From UBA1206 sp045600105 (GTDB lineage: Bacteria; Bacillota; Clostridia; Oscillospirales; CAG-382), in assembly GCA_045600105.1 (NCBI GenBank), contig JAZRXG010000028.1, positions 1-64,000 on the forward strand: DNA of 64,000 nt, read 5' to 3'. Positions 34,601 to 43,775 of this stretch are shown here, piece after piece. How positions within the stretch are numbered: the stretch's first letter is position 1; each line of letters opens with the position of its first letter. Below the pieces are notes generated by a model. That model saw only the letters and a program-made list of their open reading frames with translations, had not been told where the DNA came from and made no database searches. The position numbers and the translations under genes were made by a program.

Positions 34601-35227
34601 ACCATTATAGTCGAAGACGGACGCTGCAACAAGCTGCACGAGATACTCGAAGCCATGTTTATGAGCAGACCGCTCGTACTCAACGTACTCGAAAGATTTA
34701 ATGAAATAGCCGACAAGGAAGCCAACGAAAAGGGGCTCGGCAATCGTAAATACGAAGAAACCAGCTTCTACAAGGGACTTGAGATCGCCAATTTGTGCGA
34801 CGTTCCCGATTACGCGGATATTCCGAAGATCAGCGTTTTCGAGCTGCCGCTGCTCTGCAAGATCTCCAAGGGCAACAGCATGTACAACGACGACGACTCC
34901 ATCGTAATGCTGCAGAACTTCATGGACTTCATCGAAAAGTATCTTACCAAATTCTATCGTGACGAATACGCGAGAAACGAGTATTTCGTTCAGTGGGTCA
35001 GAGATCAGGCGCTCCTTATGCTTGACAACGTACATAAATATTACGGAAAACTCATGGCGGATCCCGTCAACGATTCGCTCGTAAACAGAGCGGTCAGCGT
35101 CATTATCGGCAGAATCGGTCAGTACGAGGTCTGCCAGTACTCCAACGATGCTATTAAAGTCATTACTGATAGAAACAACGAATATGCAGGCGTTAATGAA
35201 GACGCCAAGATCCCTGCCGGCGTCTGA
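31610..35227 (+). CDS. Large FtsZ/tubulin-like GTPase (Tubulin_2 type)
   Basis: 1205 residues from the ATG at 31610; an ATG at 31604 is only 2-3 nt from the GGGGG site, so the second is preferred. The N-terminal ~350 residues show the tubulin-superfamily nucleotide fold: TLIVGLGGTGCEIASRV (about 13-29) and the tubulin signature GGTGSG (156-161) in TLVGGTGSGILLPVSMYI. The remaining ~850 residues are helical and charged, without a known catalytic motif. The protein is far longer than FtsZ (about 350-400). Large tubulin-like proteins linked to vWA proteins were proposed to form a membrane-remodelling machine (family called FtsZl-1 by Makarova and Koonin). The segment about 32900-33560 is richer in A/T than its surroundings. 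Confidence 0.85.
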   Translation: MAEQVKKTKLPPTLIVGLGGTGCEIASRVYNLSNEEQRKYIRFAYFDTDANELRQHKERNPEAYIIQTSKRLTVGQALRNDREARESSFPTNMQLLGKPLTEGAGQVRAISKLAFDSCIREGRMTALHDAINDLQKLNGDDMEQVMRVVIISTLVGGTGSGILLPVSMYIRNYLENACQKKPLVRGFCVLPDVFFHNNKKSETEKNNLRANAYATLRELDAFMLKADSTQSKEISDRYWLKMPRPGTSDEYDEYTVSPLDFCFLFDGQNMDGDGLQNFESYKQHCADCIYASSVSLMNKRLNSSEDNTILERCAENGRNRYCGIGTSKIIYPYEKVRDYIAMKWMDQSMNDEWLRYDKEIARLKKNALEDRAKGVFEKDINEREEYCKLVENNAEQGNKFSLFIREECYTRKKSDNSIDAPKWEKYYEKLQDFSVDQSDVDGAYTEGIPDKIQDKLNILSALKNDVTDNKVRQFKSNFQVLVSLMKIYFSKAKRHAEDNARSIANGIFSIYNFNPAREERIEHWLINDGKPLHPNAARFFVYSIETKLKEELRRLTTASDQEDRNIENDGQNEAAGMNFADLEKWFKEFFEVKDYTVKNGDSDTYATIEASVRSLSLKGKFGGNKNGDEKEPLAQKMHKIIEDCIEYKESVELFHSQYLKVAIIKQALEYLNKLGSSYEFFFEKLEDEIKRIPRRIARTEEMFVNDTGDPIIYACASAKCIKGLAERCPNGVDPVELTPEFRQSIFDNIFKTVENDDKEQQRKRINKLVSEDILDFWRHEVIGHYGSKVDMDIIDALRTEAEIEENQYSYEEQKRYVEKKHSEALKLAAPFIDKPIGREPYIIYACVMNTKVATPDDMQKSDIVHKVFNEREKDPLMEKNQILFMKALYNLRVSDLPKFAPADNNPVDPHKEGDYYKAYWNRIDSIVPDSMTTKILTPHLDKRWHYIGIMPDLSEASEERCTAEAQEAFLVSIVYKFVKFSKDQYRFIDKNGDYIKDTIIVEDGRCNKLHEILEAMFMSRPLVLNVLERFNEIADKEANEKGLGNRKYEETSFYKGLEIANLCDVPDYADIPKISVFELPLLCKISKGNSMYNDDDSIVMLQNFMDFIEKYLTKFYRDEYARNEYFVQWVRDQALLMLDNVHKYYGKLMADPVNDSLVNRAVSVIIGRIGQYEVCQYSNDAIKVITDRNNEYAGVNEDAKIPAGV

Positions 35228-35256
35228 TAAGGCACGCCGGATCATCCGAAATGTAT

Positions 35257-35289
35257 ATTGCCGTCACCCGCTCGGCGGGTGGCGGCAAT
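35257..35289 (+). other. Intra-cluster hairpin after the tubulin-like gene
   Basis: ATTGCCG.CACCCG pairs with CGGGTG.CGGCAAT around a 5-nt loop. It is followed by AATAAAAAG, not a U-run, so it is more likely an mRNA-stabilising or processing element, or a weak attenuator, than a full terminator. Confidence 0.6.
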
Positions 35290-35314
35290 AAAAAGACTGA
35301 AAGACGGTGAGAAT

Positions 35315-37285
35315 ATGTTATCGGTAATCATAATAAATTCCGAAATCTACGAACAGTATCAGAGATACGCGTATTTTTTCAACTGGTTCGAGGACAACAG
35401 CAACGTTGTGGTCTGCCAGTGGAACAAAGGTGCCGCGGACAAGACCAATATCGACGAGACCGTGCCCATGCTGTTCGATACGATAAAGAACGCCCCGGAA
35501 TGGAATGCCTATGTAATTGACGAACCGTTCTTTTCAGCGGAATATATGTCGGATGACTTCGACAGGAAGACCCAGTATTCCGTCAACCCGTACGACCGCG
35601 ACCACGGAAGAAGTGACGAATACTACGAAAGTGAGGATTCATTGCTTCAGCTCGTGTATATTCTCGGCGGAAGAGGCGTTGAAAAGCTCGAACATCTGAC
35701 CAATTACAAATTCAGAGCGGCGCGCCCCGGATTCATCTTTCTGCTGACGCCGAGGATATTCGAGGGACTTGATATGCAGAAGATGTTCCTCTGCAAGGAA
35801 GTCGAACGTATGCTTGAAGCCGAAGACAAAAAGAACGAGCTCGGCGTGAGGATGAAATCCTACGAATATTCCGAATTCTGGGAGAGATACGAATATTCTC
35901 CCAGCTGCAGGTTCTTCGTGTTCGATTTCCCGGACTGCGAAAATGTGGCTTACGAAAACTCCTGGTTCCTGTTCTGGCTCTCGATTTATACTCTGCTGCT
36001 CAACTCTTTCGGTACGTCGGAGATCGAGCCGTACAAACTGCACAAACTGTCGATCGATATTTCAAACGAACGCTTTGAGACGTTCCTGAACAAATACTAT
36101 TCCGCGCTCAGCGACGCGAGAGACGCGTCCGCGAACGATATCGAAAACGAACTCAAAACGATCAACGCGTCCAGGCAGGATACGTCGAGCAGCGGCCCGT
36201 TTGATATGACGCCGGTGTTCGTCAATTTCCCTCACGTTGAATTGGAGAATTTCTATCCCGAAACGGGCGAGTTCGGTATGTTCAAGGACAGACCGGAACT
36301 CGATACGGAAGTGTGGAAGCAATTCCGCGAGCAGTCGTTCACCGAGACCGTAAAACTGTTCAAAGGTACACGCCGCGGCAAAAACGAGGCGATCGACGCG
36401 ATGAATCAAACTCTGGCTGTGGATATCCCGCTTCTCAAAAACCGTCATATCAGCAAATACGACGCCGAGGATATCTCGGATCAGCTCAACGACGACGAGA
36501 TGAAAATGCTCCTACTCGAAACGGACAACAAGGCGACCCGTGCCGTATTTGAAAAGAAAGTCGACGAAGCGAGCGAAAAAGTCGAAAAAGCCATGAAGGG
36601 AAGAGTGTACAAAAAGACGTTCCTCCGGATCGTTCTGGTCAGCGCGCTCGTTGCCTTCCTCGGATATATACCGTTCGTTATGTCCGCCGTTTCGCAGAAC
36701 GTCGCGTCGCTGCTCGTTGCCCTTATCGTTGCGGCGGCATCCGCCGCGGGCGTTATGATCGCCGGAGTCATCGGACTCAAAAGACAGCGCAAAAAGTTCG
36801 GCGACGTTCTCGAAGAGTACAACGATTCCGTATACGAGGCCATGAGCGATGTCAGAGAAGGCGCGCGTACGCAGGGTGACTATCTGACCATGCTTCAGGA
36901 TTATATGGAAAAATATCAGATGCTCAAGTCTGGACGCGTGGACGAAAAGCATATGAAACACCTCGAATACCTTTCGAGAGTTCAGGGAAATTACGAAGAC
37001 GCGCTCGAAAGATGCTCGTCGCTTGCGGGCTTGTGCCATATCAAACTCAAGAGAACGAACTCGACGGATTCCGACAACACCGTCCTCTTTTTACCTGACC
37101 GGAAAATATACCTGCACGAAGATACTTACGGCATAAAACTGCAATTCAACAACGTGCCCGACAGACTCGACGCTCCGTTCGCCTTTATCGACAGACTCGG
37201 CGTCGACGAGGAACTGCTGTATGAGGTCGGGCAGAACAAAACGTATGACCATGAAGATGACGCGGCGGAAGGAGTGGAAGAATGA
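35315..37285 (+). CDS. Two-TM protein of unknown family, partner in the tubulin/vWA cluster
   Basis: 656 residues from the ATG at 35315 (GGTGAG upstream). The first ~430 residues are cytosolic, starting MLSVIIINSEIYEQYQRYAYFFNWFED and containing no Walker motif. Two adjacent hydrophobic segments lie at about 440-480, then a helical cytosolic end rich in charged residues (about 490-656), so both ends should be inside. The stop overlaps the start of the next gene as ATGA. No family recognised; a distinct GTPase is known beside related tubulin-like genes in other bacteria, but no G1/G3/G4 motifs are visible here. Confidence 0.75.
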   Translation: MLSVIIINSEIYEQYQRYAYFFNWFEDNSNVVVCQWNKGAADKTNIDETVPMLFDTIKNAPEWNAYVIDEPFFSAEYMSDDFDRKTQYSVNPYDRDHGRSDEYYESEDSLLQLVYILGGRGVEKLEHLTNYKFRAARPGFIFLLTPRIFEGLDMQKMFLCKEVERMLEAEDKKNELGVRMKSYEYSEFWERYEYSPSCRFFVFDFPDCENVAYENSWFLFWLSIYTLLLNSFGTSEIEPYKLHKLSIDISNERFETFLNKYYSALSDARDASANDIENELKTINASRQDTSSSGPFDMTPVFVNFPHVELENFYPETGEFGMFKDRPELDTEVWKQFREQSFTETVKLFKGTRRGKNEAIDAMNQTLAVDIPLLKNRHISKYDAEDISDQLNDDEMKMLLLETDNKATRAVFEKKVDEASEKVEKAMKGRVYKKTFLRIVLVSALVAFLGYIPFVMSAVSQNVASLLVALIVAAASAAGVMIAGVIGLKRQRKKFGDVLEEYNDSVYEAMSDVREGARTQGDYLTMLQDYMEKYQMLKSGRVDEKHMKHLEYLSRVQGNYEDALERCSSLAGLCHIKLKRTNSTDSDNTVLFLPDRKIYLHEDTYGIKLQFNNVPDRLDAPFAFIDRLGVDEELLYEVGQNKTYDHEDDAAEGVEE

Positions 37286-40200
37286 ATAAAATGATCGTTC
37301 TGCTTAAATTCCTCATTTTCTGCCTGCCGTTCGTTGCGGTGGGATTCGTCGCATTCAAAACAAACCTTAAAAAGAAAAACCGTTATCAGCAGGTCTTTAT
37401 GCCGCTCATCGCGGTGGTGTACTGCGTCCTGGTGATGATCTTCATCGATGACGTCATCGACATCATCGACGTCGTCATAACTTTCATCGAAAAGCTCCTG
37501 CCGTTCCTTGATCTGCGTTTCGGACTCGTTTTCGTTGTCAATACCGCGATCATCGTCGGTTTCTTCTTCGTGAAAATATTTGCGCTTCTGCTCTGCAAAG
37601 TGCTGTCCTTCATTCCGTTCCTTACCGATTTCTTCAGCGGATTCTTCTACTGTGTAAGGGAAGAAGACGCTGCCAAAGCGGACGGTGACGGCGAAGAAGA
37701 CGCAAAAAGACATTACCTCAAGAGCAAATTCCGCGACGCGAAAAAGATATTCACGGCAATGTACGTGGGATCGCTGATAGTCGGCGCGATCGTGATGCTT
37801 GTCACGGCGATGATATCTTCCGATACTCTCGTCAGCAAGCCGGCGTATCCCGTCGTCGGCATACTCGTACTCGGCGAAATAGTGTTCTTCATGAACGGTC
37901 TGACATACGAGGAAGTGCTGGAGAAGGAAGAGATCGAGGAAGAGCCGGAAGAGACCGAGACCGATTACGAGACTCTCATCGACAAATACCGCGATCTTTA
38001 CGGAAGCAGGCTTATCGAAAACTGCAGGGACGACAAGAGCTCCGACATGAACGAAGCGTCCGACGACCTGCTTGAAAAATATAAGGAAGAATACGAAAAG
38101 ACCCTCGACCAGGAAGCAAATATCATGTACAGATATTTCAGCGCCGTCAAAGAAAACGGCGTGAGCCTTGACGAGGGATATATTAGCCAGACCAAAAACA
38201 TAATCGACGGCAAGAGCGTGCTTTTCTGCACCATGTTCTACGACGACACCACCGATTACGTTTTCCTTCCCGTCATCAGACACCTGATGCGCCGCGAAAA
38301 GATCCTGATAATCACCCCGAACGGCGGCGAAGCGAACGCAAGCAAATGGTTTGCCGACGGAATGGAAAAGGTGAACAATTTCCGCGATATATGGAAAGTC
38401 GTACCTTTTGCCGAGATCGACGCCGACACCTTCGTGTCGGTCATCGAGACCAAAAATACATATAACCACAAGCTCCTCAACGCCAAGGAATCGTTCCTCG
38501 CTGAGGCGACCATGGTATTCATAGTCGAACCGAGCCGTATGCTCGGATCGATGCAGCTCGGACTCAGCACCATCGTTTCCTACCTCAGACGCGGCGGCAA
38601 CGATCCGCAGTATATCATGTACGACCGCAACTGCGACGGCCTTGTGGACAGCTTGTCGCACGTGCTCGGCAAGTCGCTCGTTCAGGTCAACGCGACGGCA
38701 GTCGGTACCGCCAAAAAGAATATGCTCTTCTGGCGTGCCGACGGAAAAATGATGCATCACAAGCTCGGGCTTTCCAGCTCGCGCTATCTCGGTATGGGTA
38801 CCGAACTCGCGCTCGTCGCCCTTAAGGAAAAGGTGTCGAACGTCGTGTGGGCATCGTCGGAAAAATTCCCCGTTACGGATATGAAATGGATAGCCTCGCA
38901 GTATTACGCGCCGCTCTGCGGTGTCGCGGGACTCAAGCTTTCGCAGAATGAGCTGTCGGATCATCTCGATTTCAACGCCGATCCCTGCTCGATAACCAAG
39001 TCCGAAAACTCGCTCATCGTGGCGGAAGACGAACTCAACAACGCGTTCGAGGTCGCAAGACAGTACCTCACCCGCGGTTCCGCCCAGAGCTTCGTGAACG
39101 TCATATCTTCCGCGTACTGGCTGCGTGAATATATGATGGACAACAGCGATATCTTCGTCAACGACCCCAAATCGATACCCAATATCACTCCCGACTATCA
39201 GCGAAGCGTCTGCAACGTCGTGTACAAGCTGATGTCGAGAATGATAAACGCTCCCGTTCCCGAGGATGAGGTCAGAGACGCTCTCGACCTTATCGGTGAG
39301 GACACCGACCGTATCTATAACACGCTGCGCGGCCTGATACTCAGATACTTCTTCAGAGTAGACGGCGGAGACGCCGAAAAGAGCGTCGTGTTCAGGATCG
39401 ACAGCGCGCTCAGCGTGACGACTCAGATAGTCGTTGACCCGAAGACCATGCGTCCCGAAAGAAAACGCTTCTACAGCATAGGGAACAAAGCTTTCGTCGA
39501 CGAATTCATGTCTCAGCTCAAGATAATCTATTATCTCGCCGAAGATGAGACCGACAAGACCCATTTCACCGATTCCGCGCTTTACGGCCACGTTTTCCAG
39601 AAATATCTGCCCGGAATGTTCACGACCTTCGAGGGCAAATATTACGAGATAATCAACATGACCAAGAGCAACGGCATCATCGTGAGAAGAGCGTCCGACC
39701 ATATCAACGCGAGACATTATTACCGCGTCATCCGCGATTATACCGTTACCGGCGAAACGTCAAGCAATAAAGTCGGCACAAGATACACTTACGGCAATAT
39801 CGTGTTCGAACGTACCGAGGCGGATATCAAAGTCGAAACGTACGGATATTACGATCTGACCGACTATCATAACCTCGCAAAAGCCAAAAAAGTCCTCGTA
39901 AGCGGCATTGAAGACCGTGAATACAGAACGAAGAACGTGATCAAGGTCGCGATGAACGGCAGCAGCGAAGCCGCAAGGACTACCGTTGCGGCTCTCCTCA
40001 ACGAGCTGTTCGTGTCCGTATTCCCCCACGATCATCAGTATATAGCGGCGACCACGAAGCACGAAAACGCTCCGTTCGCCGACGCGATCCTGCCCGGACT
40101 CACCGTCGTATCCGAAGACGGCGGCAAAAACGCGGGCGACGGATTTGAATTCAGCTCCGACGACTGCATCTATATCATCGAAGACAGCCTTATGGACCTC

Positions 40201-41610
40201 GGGCTCCTCGAAAACGTCGAAAGATATTTCACCAGATTCCTTGAAATAATATGCGACGTTCTCAACTGGCATAAGGAAAAACTCGACGAATCCAAAGACG
40301 CTCCCGCCGAAGGACCCGAAGAGATGCCGTTTGACGGCGGCGACGATGAAAACGCCGGAGACGGCGGCATCGACGACATGGGCATCGGTGACACCGAAGA
40401 AGACGGCGGCAAAAAAGGCAAAAAGAAAAAAGAAAAAAAGAAGAAAAAATCGTTCTTTGCGTGGATCAAAGATAAGTTCAGGCGGAAGAAGAAGTCCGAC
40501 GACGCACCCGACGAAGGTACGGTCGAGACCGCCCCGTATGACGAGATGCCGCAGACCGAAGACGAAGAGTCCGACGTCACCGAAGGCAATAACGACTTCG
40601 GAAGCGCGGAAAATAACGACGCCGAAAACGGTCCCGACGACGTTCCTCCCATGCAGGACAAAGCGTGCGTGCCTCTCCGTTCCGGCGTGAAATACCGTGA
40701 TACGGGCGTTGACACGAGCGGCATCGAAGGCGACGACTCCGAATCCGTCAGCTCGGACGACGCGAAAAACGCTCCGGACGAAGTCGTTCTGCCGTATAAA
40801 GAATCGCATTATATGCTTTACGGCTTTGAATCCGTTCCTTCGTTCCTCGATCTCGAGGGAACGTCCGAATACCTCAACGATAACGGATTTGAAGACAACT
40901 ACCTCAAGCAGAGCAGAGAGAGCAACAAGTTCCGCAGGCTGCAGTGGTACAACTATCATTTCGAGCCCGGCGTGCATTACTGCGATTTCTGCGGTGCGGT
41001 GCTCGGCAAGAAATACGATATCCTCGACGACGGCAGAGAACGCTGCCGCGCGTGCTCTGACGAAGCCATAACCAAGGTTTCGGATTTCACCAGGCTTTAC
41101 AAAGAGACGCGTAAGGATATGGAACGCATCTTCGGCATCAAGCTCAAGACGAAGATCAAGATAAGAATGTGCAACGCCAAACGGATAGCGGAGGAACTCG
41201 GCGAAACGTTCGTCGCGACACCGGGATTCGATTGCAGGACGCTCGGCTTTGCCGTCCGCGGAGGCCGCAAGAGCGACATTTATATCGAAAACGGTGCTCC
41301 GAGGATCGAGACCGCCAAGACTCTCGTCCATGAGATGACGCACACCTGGCAGTACGAAAACATCCCCGAACTGTTCAACGGCGAACACGACCTGTCGCAT
41401 ACCGAGGGGATGGCAGTCTGGGCAGAGGTGCAGTATCTGATGAGCATCGGACTCAAGGACAGAGCGGTGAACTATATTTACGCAAGACTCCAGACCGCAA
41501 ACGAATACGGGCTCGGTCTCAAGATGTATCTCGAAAAGTTCAAGGTCAACGACGGCAAGACCGCCGCCGGCAACTCTCCGTTCAAATGCTCAAAAGACCC
41601 GCTTGAATAA
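37282..41610 (+). CDS. Giant polytopic membrane protein with C-terminal zinc ribbon and HExxH metallopeptidase
   Basis: 1442 residues. About five membrane spans lie near 5-25, 38-56, 80-104, 158-178 and 188-206. A large cytosolic middle (about 290-1000) follows; LIITPNGGEANASKWF and MVFIVEPSRML recall the core strands of helicase-like folds, but no Walker A lysine is visible, so it would be degenerate. Residues about 1015-1180 are a low-complexity linker, acidic apart from a Lys/Arg-rich patch with Trp/Phe (about 1044-1075). At the end, CDFCG and CRACS form a zinc ribbon (about 1234-1258), and LVHEMTHTWQY (His1350, Glu1351, His1354) with HTEGMAVWAE (Glu1375 or Glu1381) looks like a gluzincin site. 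Translation is coupled to the preceding gene by ATGA. Confidence 0.78.
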   Translation: MNKMIVLLKFLIFCLPFVAVGFVAFKTNLKKKNRYQQVFMPLIAVVYCVLVMIFIDDVIDIIDVVITFIEKLLPFLDLRFGLVFVVNTAIIVGFFFVKIFALLLCKVLSFIPFLTDFFSGFFYCVREEDAAKADGDGEEDAKRHYLKSKFRDAKKIFTAMYVGSLIVGAIVMLVTAMISSDTLVSKPAYPVVGILVLGEIVFFMNGLTYEEVLEKEEIEEEPEETETDYETLIDKYRDLYGSRLIENCRDDKSSDMNEASDDLLEKYKEEYEKTLDQEANIMYRYFSAVKENGVSLDEGYISQTKNIIDGKSVLFCTMFYDDTTDYVFLPVIRHLMRREKILIITPNGGEANASKWFADGMEKVNNFRDIWKVVPFAEIDADTFVSVIETKNTYNHKLLNAKESFLAEATMVFIVEPSRMLGSMQLGLSTIVSYLRRGGNDPQYIMYDRNCDGLVDSLSHVLGKSLVQVNATAVGTAKKNMLFWRADGKMMHHKLGLSSSRYLGMGTELALVALKEKVSNVVWASSEKFPVTDMKWIASQYYAPLCGVAGLKLSQNELSDHLDFNADPCSITKSENSLIVAEDELNNAFEVARQYLTRGSAQSFVNVISSAYWLREYMMDNSDIFVNDPKSIPNITPDYQRSVCNVVYKLMSRMINAPVPEDEVRDALDLIGEDTDRIYNTLRGLILRYFFRVDGGDAEKSVVFRIDSALSVTTQIVVDPKTMRPERKRFYSIGNKAFVDEFMSQLKIIYYLAEDETDKTHFTDSALYGHVFQKYLPGMFTTFEGKYYEIINMTKSNGIIVRRASDHINARHYYRVIRDYTVTGETSSNKVGTRYTYGNIVFERTEADIKVETYGYYDLTDYHNLAKAKKVLVSGIEDREYRTKNVIKVAMNGSSEAARTTVAALLNELFVSVFPHDHQYIAATTKHENAPFADAILPGLTVVSEDGGKNAGDGFEFSSDDCIYIIEDSLMDLGLLENVERYFTRFLEIICDVLNWHKEKLDESKDAPAEGPEEMPFDGGDDENAGDGGIDDMGIGDTEEDGGKKGKKKKEKKKKKSFFAWIKDKFRRKKKSDDAPDEGTVETAPYDEMPQTEDEESDVTEGNNDFGSAENNDAENGPDDVPPMQDKACVPLRSGVKYRDTGVDTSGIEGDDSESVSSDDAKNAPDEVVLPYKESHYMLYGFESVPSFLDLEGTSEYLNDNGFEDNYLKQSRESNKFRRLQWYNYHFEPGVHYCDFCGAVLGKKYDILDDGRERCRACSDEAITKVSDFTRLYKETRKDMERIFGIKLKTKIKIRMCNAKRIAEELGETFVATPGFDCRTLGFAVRGGRKSDIYIENGAPRIETAKTLVHEMTHTWQYENIPELFNGEHDLSHTEGMAVWAEVQYLMSIGLKDRAVNYIYARLQTANEYGLGLKMYLEKFKVNDGKTAAGNSPFKCSKDPLE

Positions 41611-41615
41611 GCAGC

Positions 41616-41641
41616 ATAGCCGCAGAAGCTTCTGCGGCTAT
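41616..41641. other. Perfect 26-bp palindrome before the channel gene
   Basis: ATAGCCGCAGAAG and its exact complement with no loop, located in the 60-nt gap between the metallopeptidase and channel genes. No U-run follows. It could be a dyad-symmetric protein-binding site or an mRNA hairpin that separates expression of the last gene from the first five. Confidence 0.65.
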
Positions 41642-41670
41642 GATTTATCAAAATTACAGCAGGTGAAAAA

Positions 41671-43764
41671 ATGAATCGTAAATTCAAAGAATGGCTCAGC
41701 GTTTTTGTGGTAAAAAATCCTACAAGAGCAATTTTGTGCTTCATTATTCTTCTCAACCTCGTGCTGCTCGTCGTGGCGGCATTGGTGATCTCGGCGCTGT
41801 CTCCCGACTCGCTGAAAAACGACGGATTTTTTGAATCCATATTCTACACCATCAGCATGATACTCGACGCCGGCTGCATACAGTACGTCGTCAGCGACAT
41901 AGGTCAGGTCAGCGTCGCGCTGATCTTTGTATGCCTCGCCACAATATTCGTGGGCATGATCACGTTCACCGGCGCTGTCATCGGTTACGTGACCAACTAC
42001 ATCTCCCGTTTCATCGAAAACGCGCAGTCCGGCAACCGCTCTGTGCTCATATCCGGGCACATGGTGATATTGAACTGGAACTCGAGGGCATCGGAGATCA
42101 TCAACGATATGCTCTATTCGGGCAAAAAGAACACGATAATCATTCTTGTTCCGTCCGGAGCCGATCAGGTCAAAAAAGAGATCGACGAAAGAATAGCCCA
42201 CACCATCAAGTCCGAAAACAAGATTACCGCCGAAAAATGCGCGTCTCTTCCGTTCTTCAAACGTCTGGGCTATATGCACAAAAACAGATTCGAAAACAGG
42301 CTCACCATAATCGTCAGGGAGGGCGACACATATTCCACCAAGCAGCTCAACGATATTTCGCTGCTCAGTGCCGCGACCGTCGTCATCCTCGGCAGGGACG
42401 TTCAGAATAACGTCTGCAAATACGAAGTCGAATCCGGCATCAGCCTGAACGACAAGGGAAATTCCAACACCGTGAAGACCCTCATCCAGGTCGCCGAAAT
42501 AACGGGTTCCGAGGCTTCGGCGGACAATCAGGTGATAGTCGTTGAGGTCGACGACGACTGGACCGCGAGCATCGTAAACAAGATCATTTCGCACAAGGAA
42601 AGACTCGGAAAGTGCAACATCGTTCCCGTTCCCGTCAACAGAATACTCGGTCAGCTTCTTTCGCAGTTCTCGATAATGCCCGAGCTCAACTTCGTTTACG
42701 CCGAACTGTTTTCCAACAAAGGCGCCGAATTCTTCTGCCGTCCCAACGACGACAACGCCGACGAATCCGCCTACGTGCGCCATTGCCTTGAAAACAACAC
42801 TCACGTGATCCCGCTTGCCACCATGAAAACGAAATCAGGCTGTGAAAAATTCTACGTTGCCGCCGGCGAACACGATTACGCCAAAGAAAACGCGGTCGCT
42901 CCTTCGGGCTACGCCGTGAAACATAACGAGGATTACTGGATGGAGCAGCGCAACGTCATTATCGTCGGGCACAACAGCAACAGCGTCGAGATAATGGACG
43001 GCTTCAACTCGTTCAGAAACGAGTGGAACGGAAAATACGAAAAAGACATCCTCAACATCATCGTCATCGACGACAAAAAGCATCTTGAAAAGCGCAATTA
43101 TTACAGGGATTATCCGTACGTCAACAAGGTCATCGAGGCGGATATTTACGACGGCGACATAATCAAAAAAGAGATTTCCGACTTCGTCGATTCGAACGAG
43201 CAGGATACGAGTATACTCGTCCTTTCGGATGACAACGCGGTCTCCGAGGACATCGACTCCAACGCGCTCACCTATCTGATCTACGTTCAGGATGTCATCA
43301 GGGAGCACGTCGAGAAAAATCCCGATTTCGACAAGGAAAGCATAGACGTCATAGTCGAGATAGTCAACCCGAAAAACTACGACGTCGTACATAGTTACAG
43401 CGTAAACAACGTCATCATCAGTAACAAGTATATCTCAAAGATGATAACCCAGATAAGCGAAAAAGAAGCGCTTTACGAGTTTTTCAAGGATATACTCACC
43501 TACGACGACGCCAACGCCTCGGTTTATGAGAGCAAAGAGGTTTACGTCAAAAAAGCGTCGAGATTCTTCAGGGAACTGCCGGGCAAATGCACCGCCGCGG
43601 AATTTGTCAGAGCGGTATACGACGCGACGCCCGACGACGACAAGGCGATCGCCCTCGGATACATCAAACCGGGCGGAAGAATGGTCATTTTCTCCGGCAA
43701 CCAGAACAAGATCGACGTCGAACTCGAAGAAAAAGACAAGATCATCGTCTTCAGCAATCATTGA
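41671..43764 (+). CDS. CASTOR/POLLUX-like ion channel with cytosolic RCK-type domains
   Basis: 697 residues. First span about 17-42, pore loop about 53-70 (FFESIFYTISMILDAGC), second span about 78-108. The DAG in the loop resembles the ADAGT-type filter of plant CASTOR/POLLUX (DMI1) channels, not the K+ filter TVGYG. Two cytosolic nucleotide-binding-like regions follow, opening with VLISGHMVILNWNSRASEI (about 125-143) and NVIIVGHNSNSVEIMDGF (about 428-445), as in tandem RCK domains. AGGTGA precedes the ATG. It would gate cations in response to a cytosolic ligand. Last gene of the cluster before a strong terminator. Family call is from motif similarity and topology. Confidence 0.8.
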   Translation: MNRKFKEWLSVFVVKNPTRAILCFIILLNLVLLVVAALVISALSPDSLKNDGFFESIFYTISMILDAGCIQYVVSDIGQVSVALIFVCLATIFVGMITFTGAVIGYVTNYISRFIENAQSGNRSVLISGHMVILNWNSRASEIINDMLYSGKKNTIIILVPSGADQVKKEIDERIAHTIKSENKITAEKCASLPFFKRLGYMHKNRFENRLTIIVREGDTYSTKQLNDISLLSAATVVILGRDVQNNVCKYEVESGISLNDKGNSNTVKTLIQVAEITGSEASADNQVIVVEVDDDWTASIVNKIISHKERLGKCNIVPVPVNRILGQLLSQFSIMPELNFVYAELFSNKGAEFFCRPNDDNADESAYVRHCLENNTHVIPLATMKTKSGCEKFYVAAGEHDYAKENAVAPSGYAVKHNEDYWMEQRNVIIVGHNSNSVEIMDGFNSFRNEWNGKYEKDILNIIVIDDKKHLEKRNYYRDYPYVNKVIEADIYDGDIIKKEISDFVDSNEQDTSILVLSDDNAVSEDIDSNALTYLIYVQDVIREHVEKNPDFDKESIDVIVEIVNPKNYDVVHSYSVNNVIISNKYISKMITQISEKEALYEFFKDILTYDDANASVYESKEVYVKKASRFFRELPGKCTAAEFVRAVYDATPDDDKAIALGYIKPGGRMVIFSGNQNKIDVELEEKDKIIVFSNH

Positions 43765-43775
43765 TACGACAAAAG

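Noticed and set aside
37126..39717. 863-codon open frame antisense to the two-TM and metallopeptidase genes
   Set aside because: Low-complexity Val/Glu/Arg-rich composition and coverage of two coupled sense genes identify it as a shadow.
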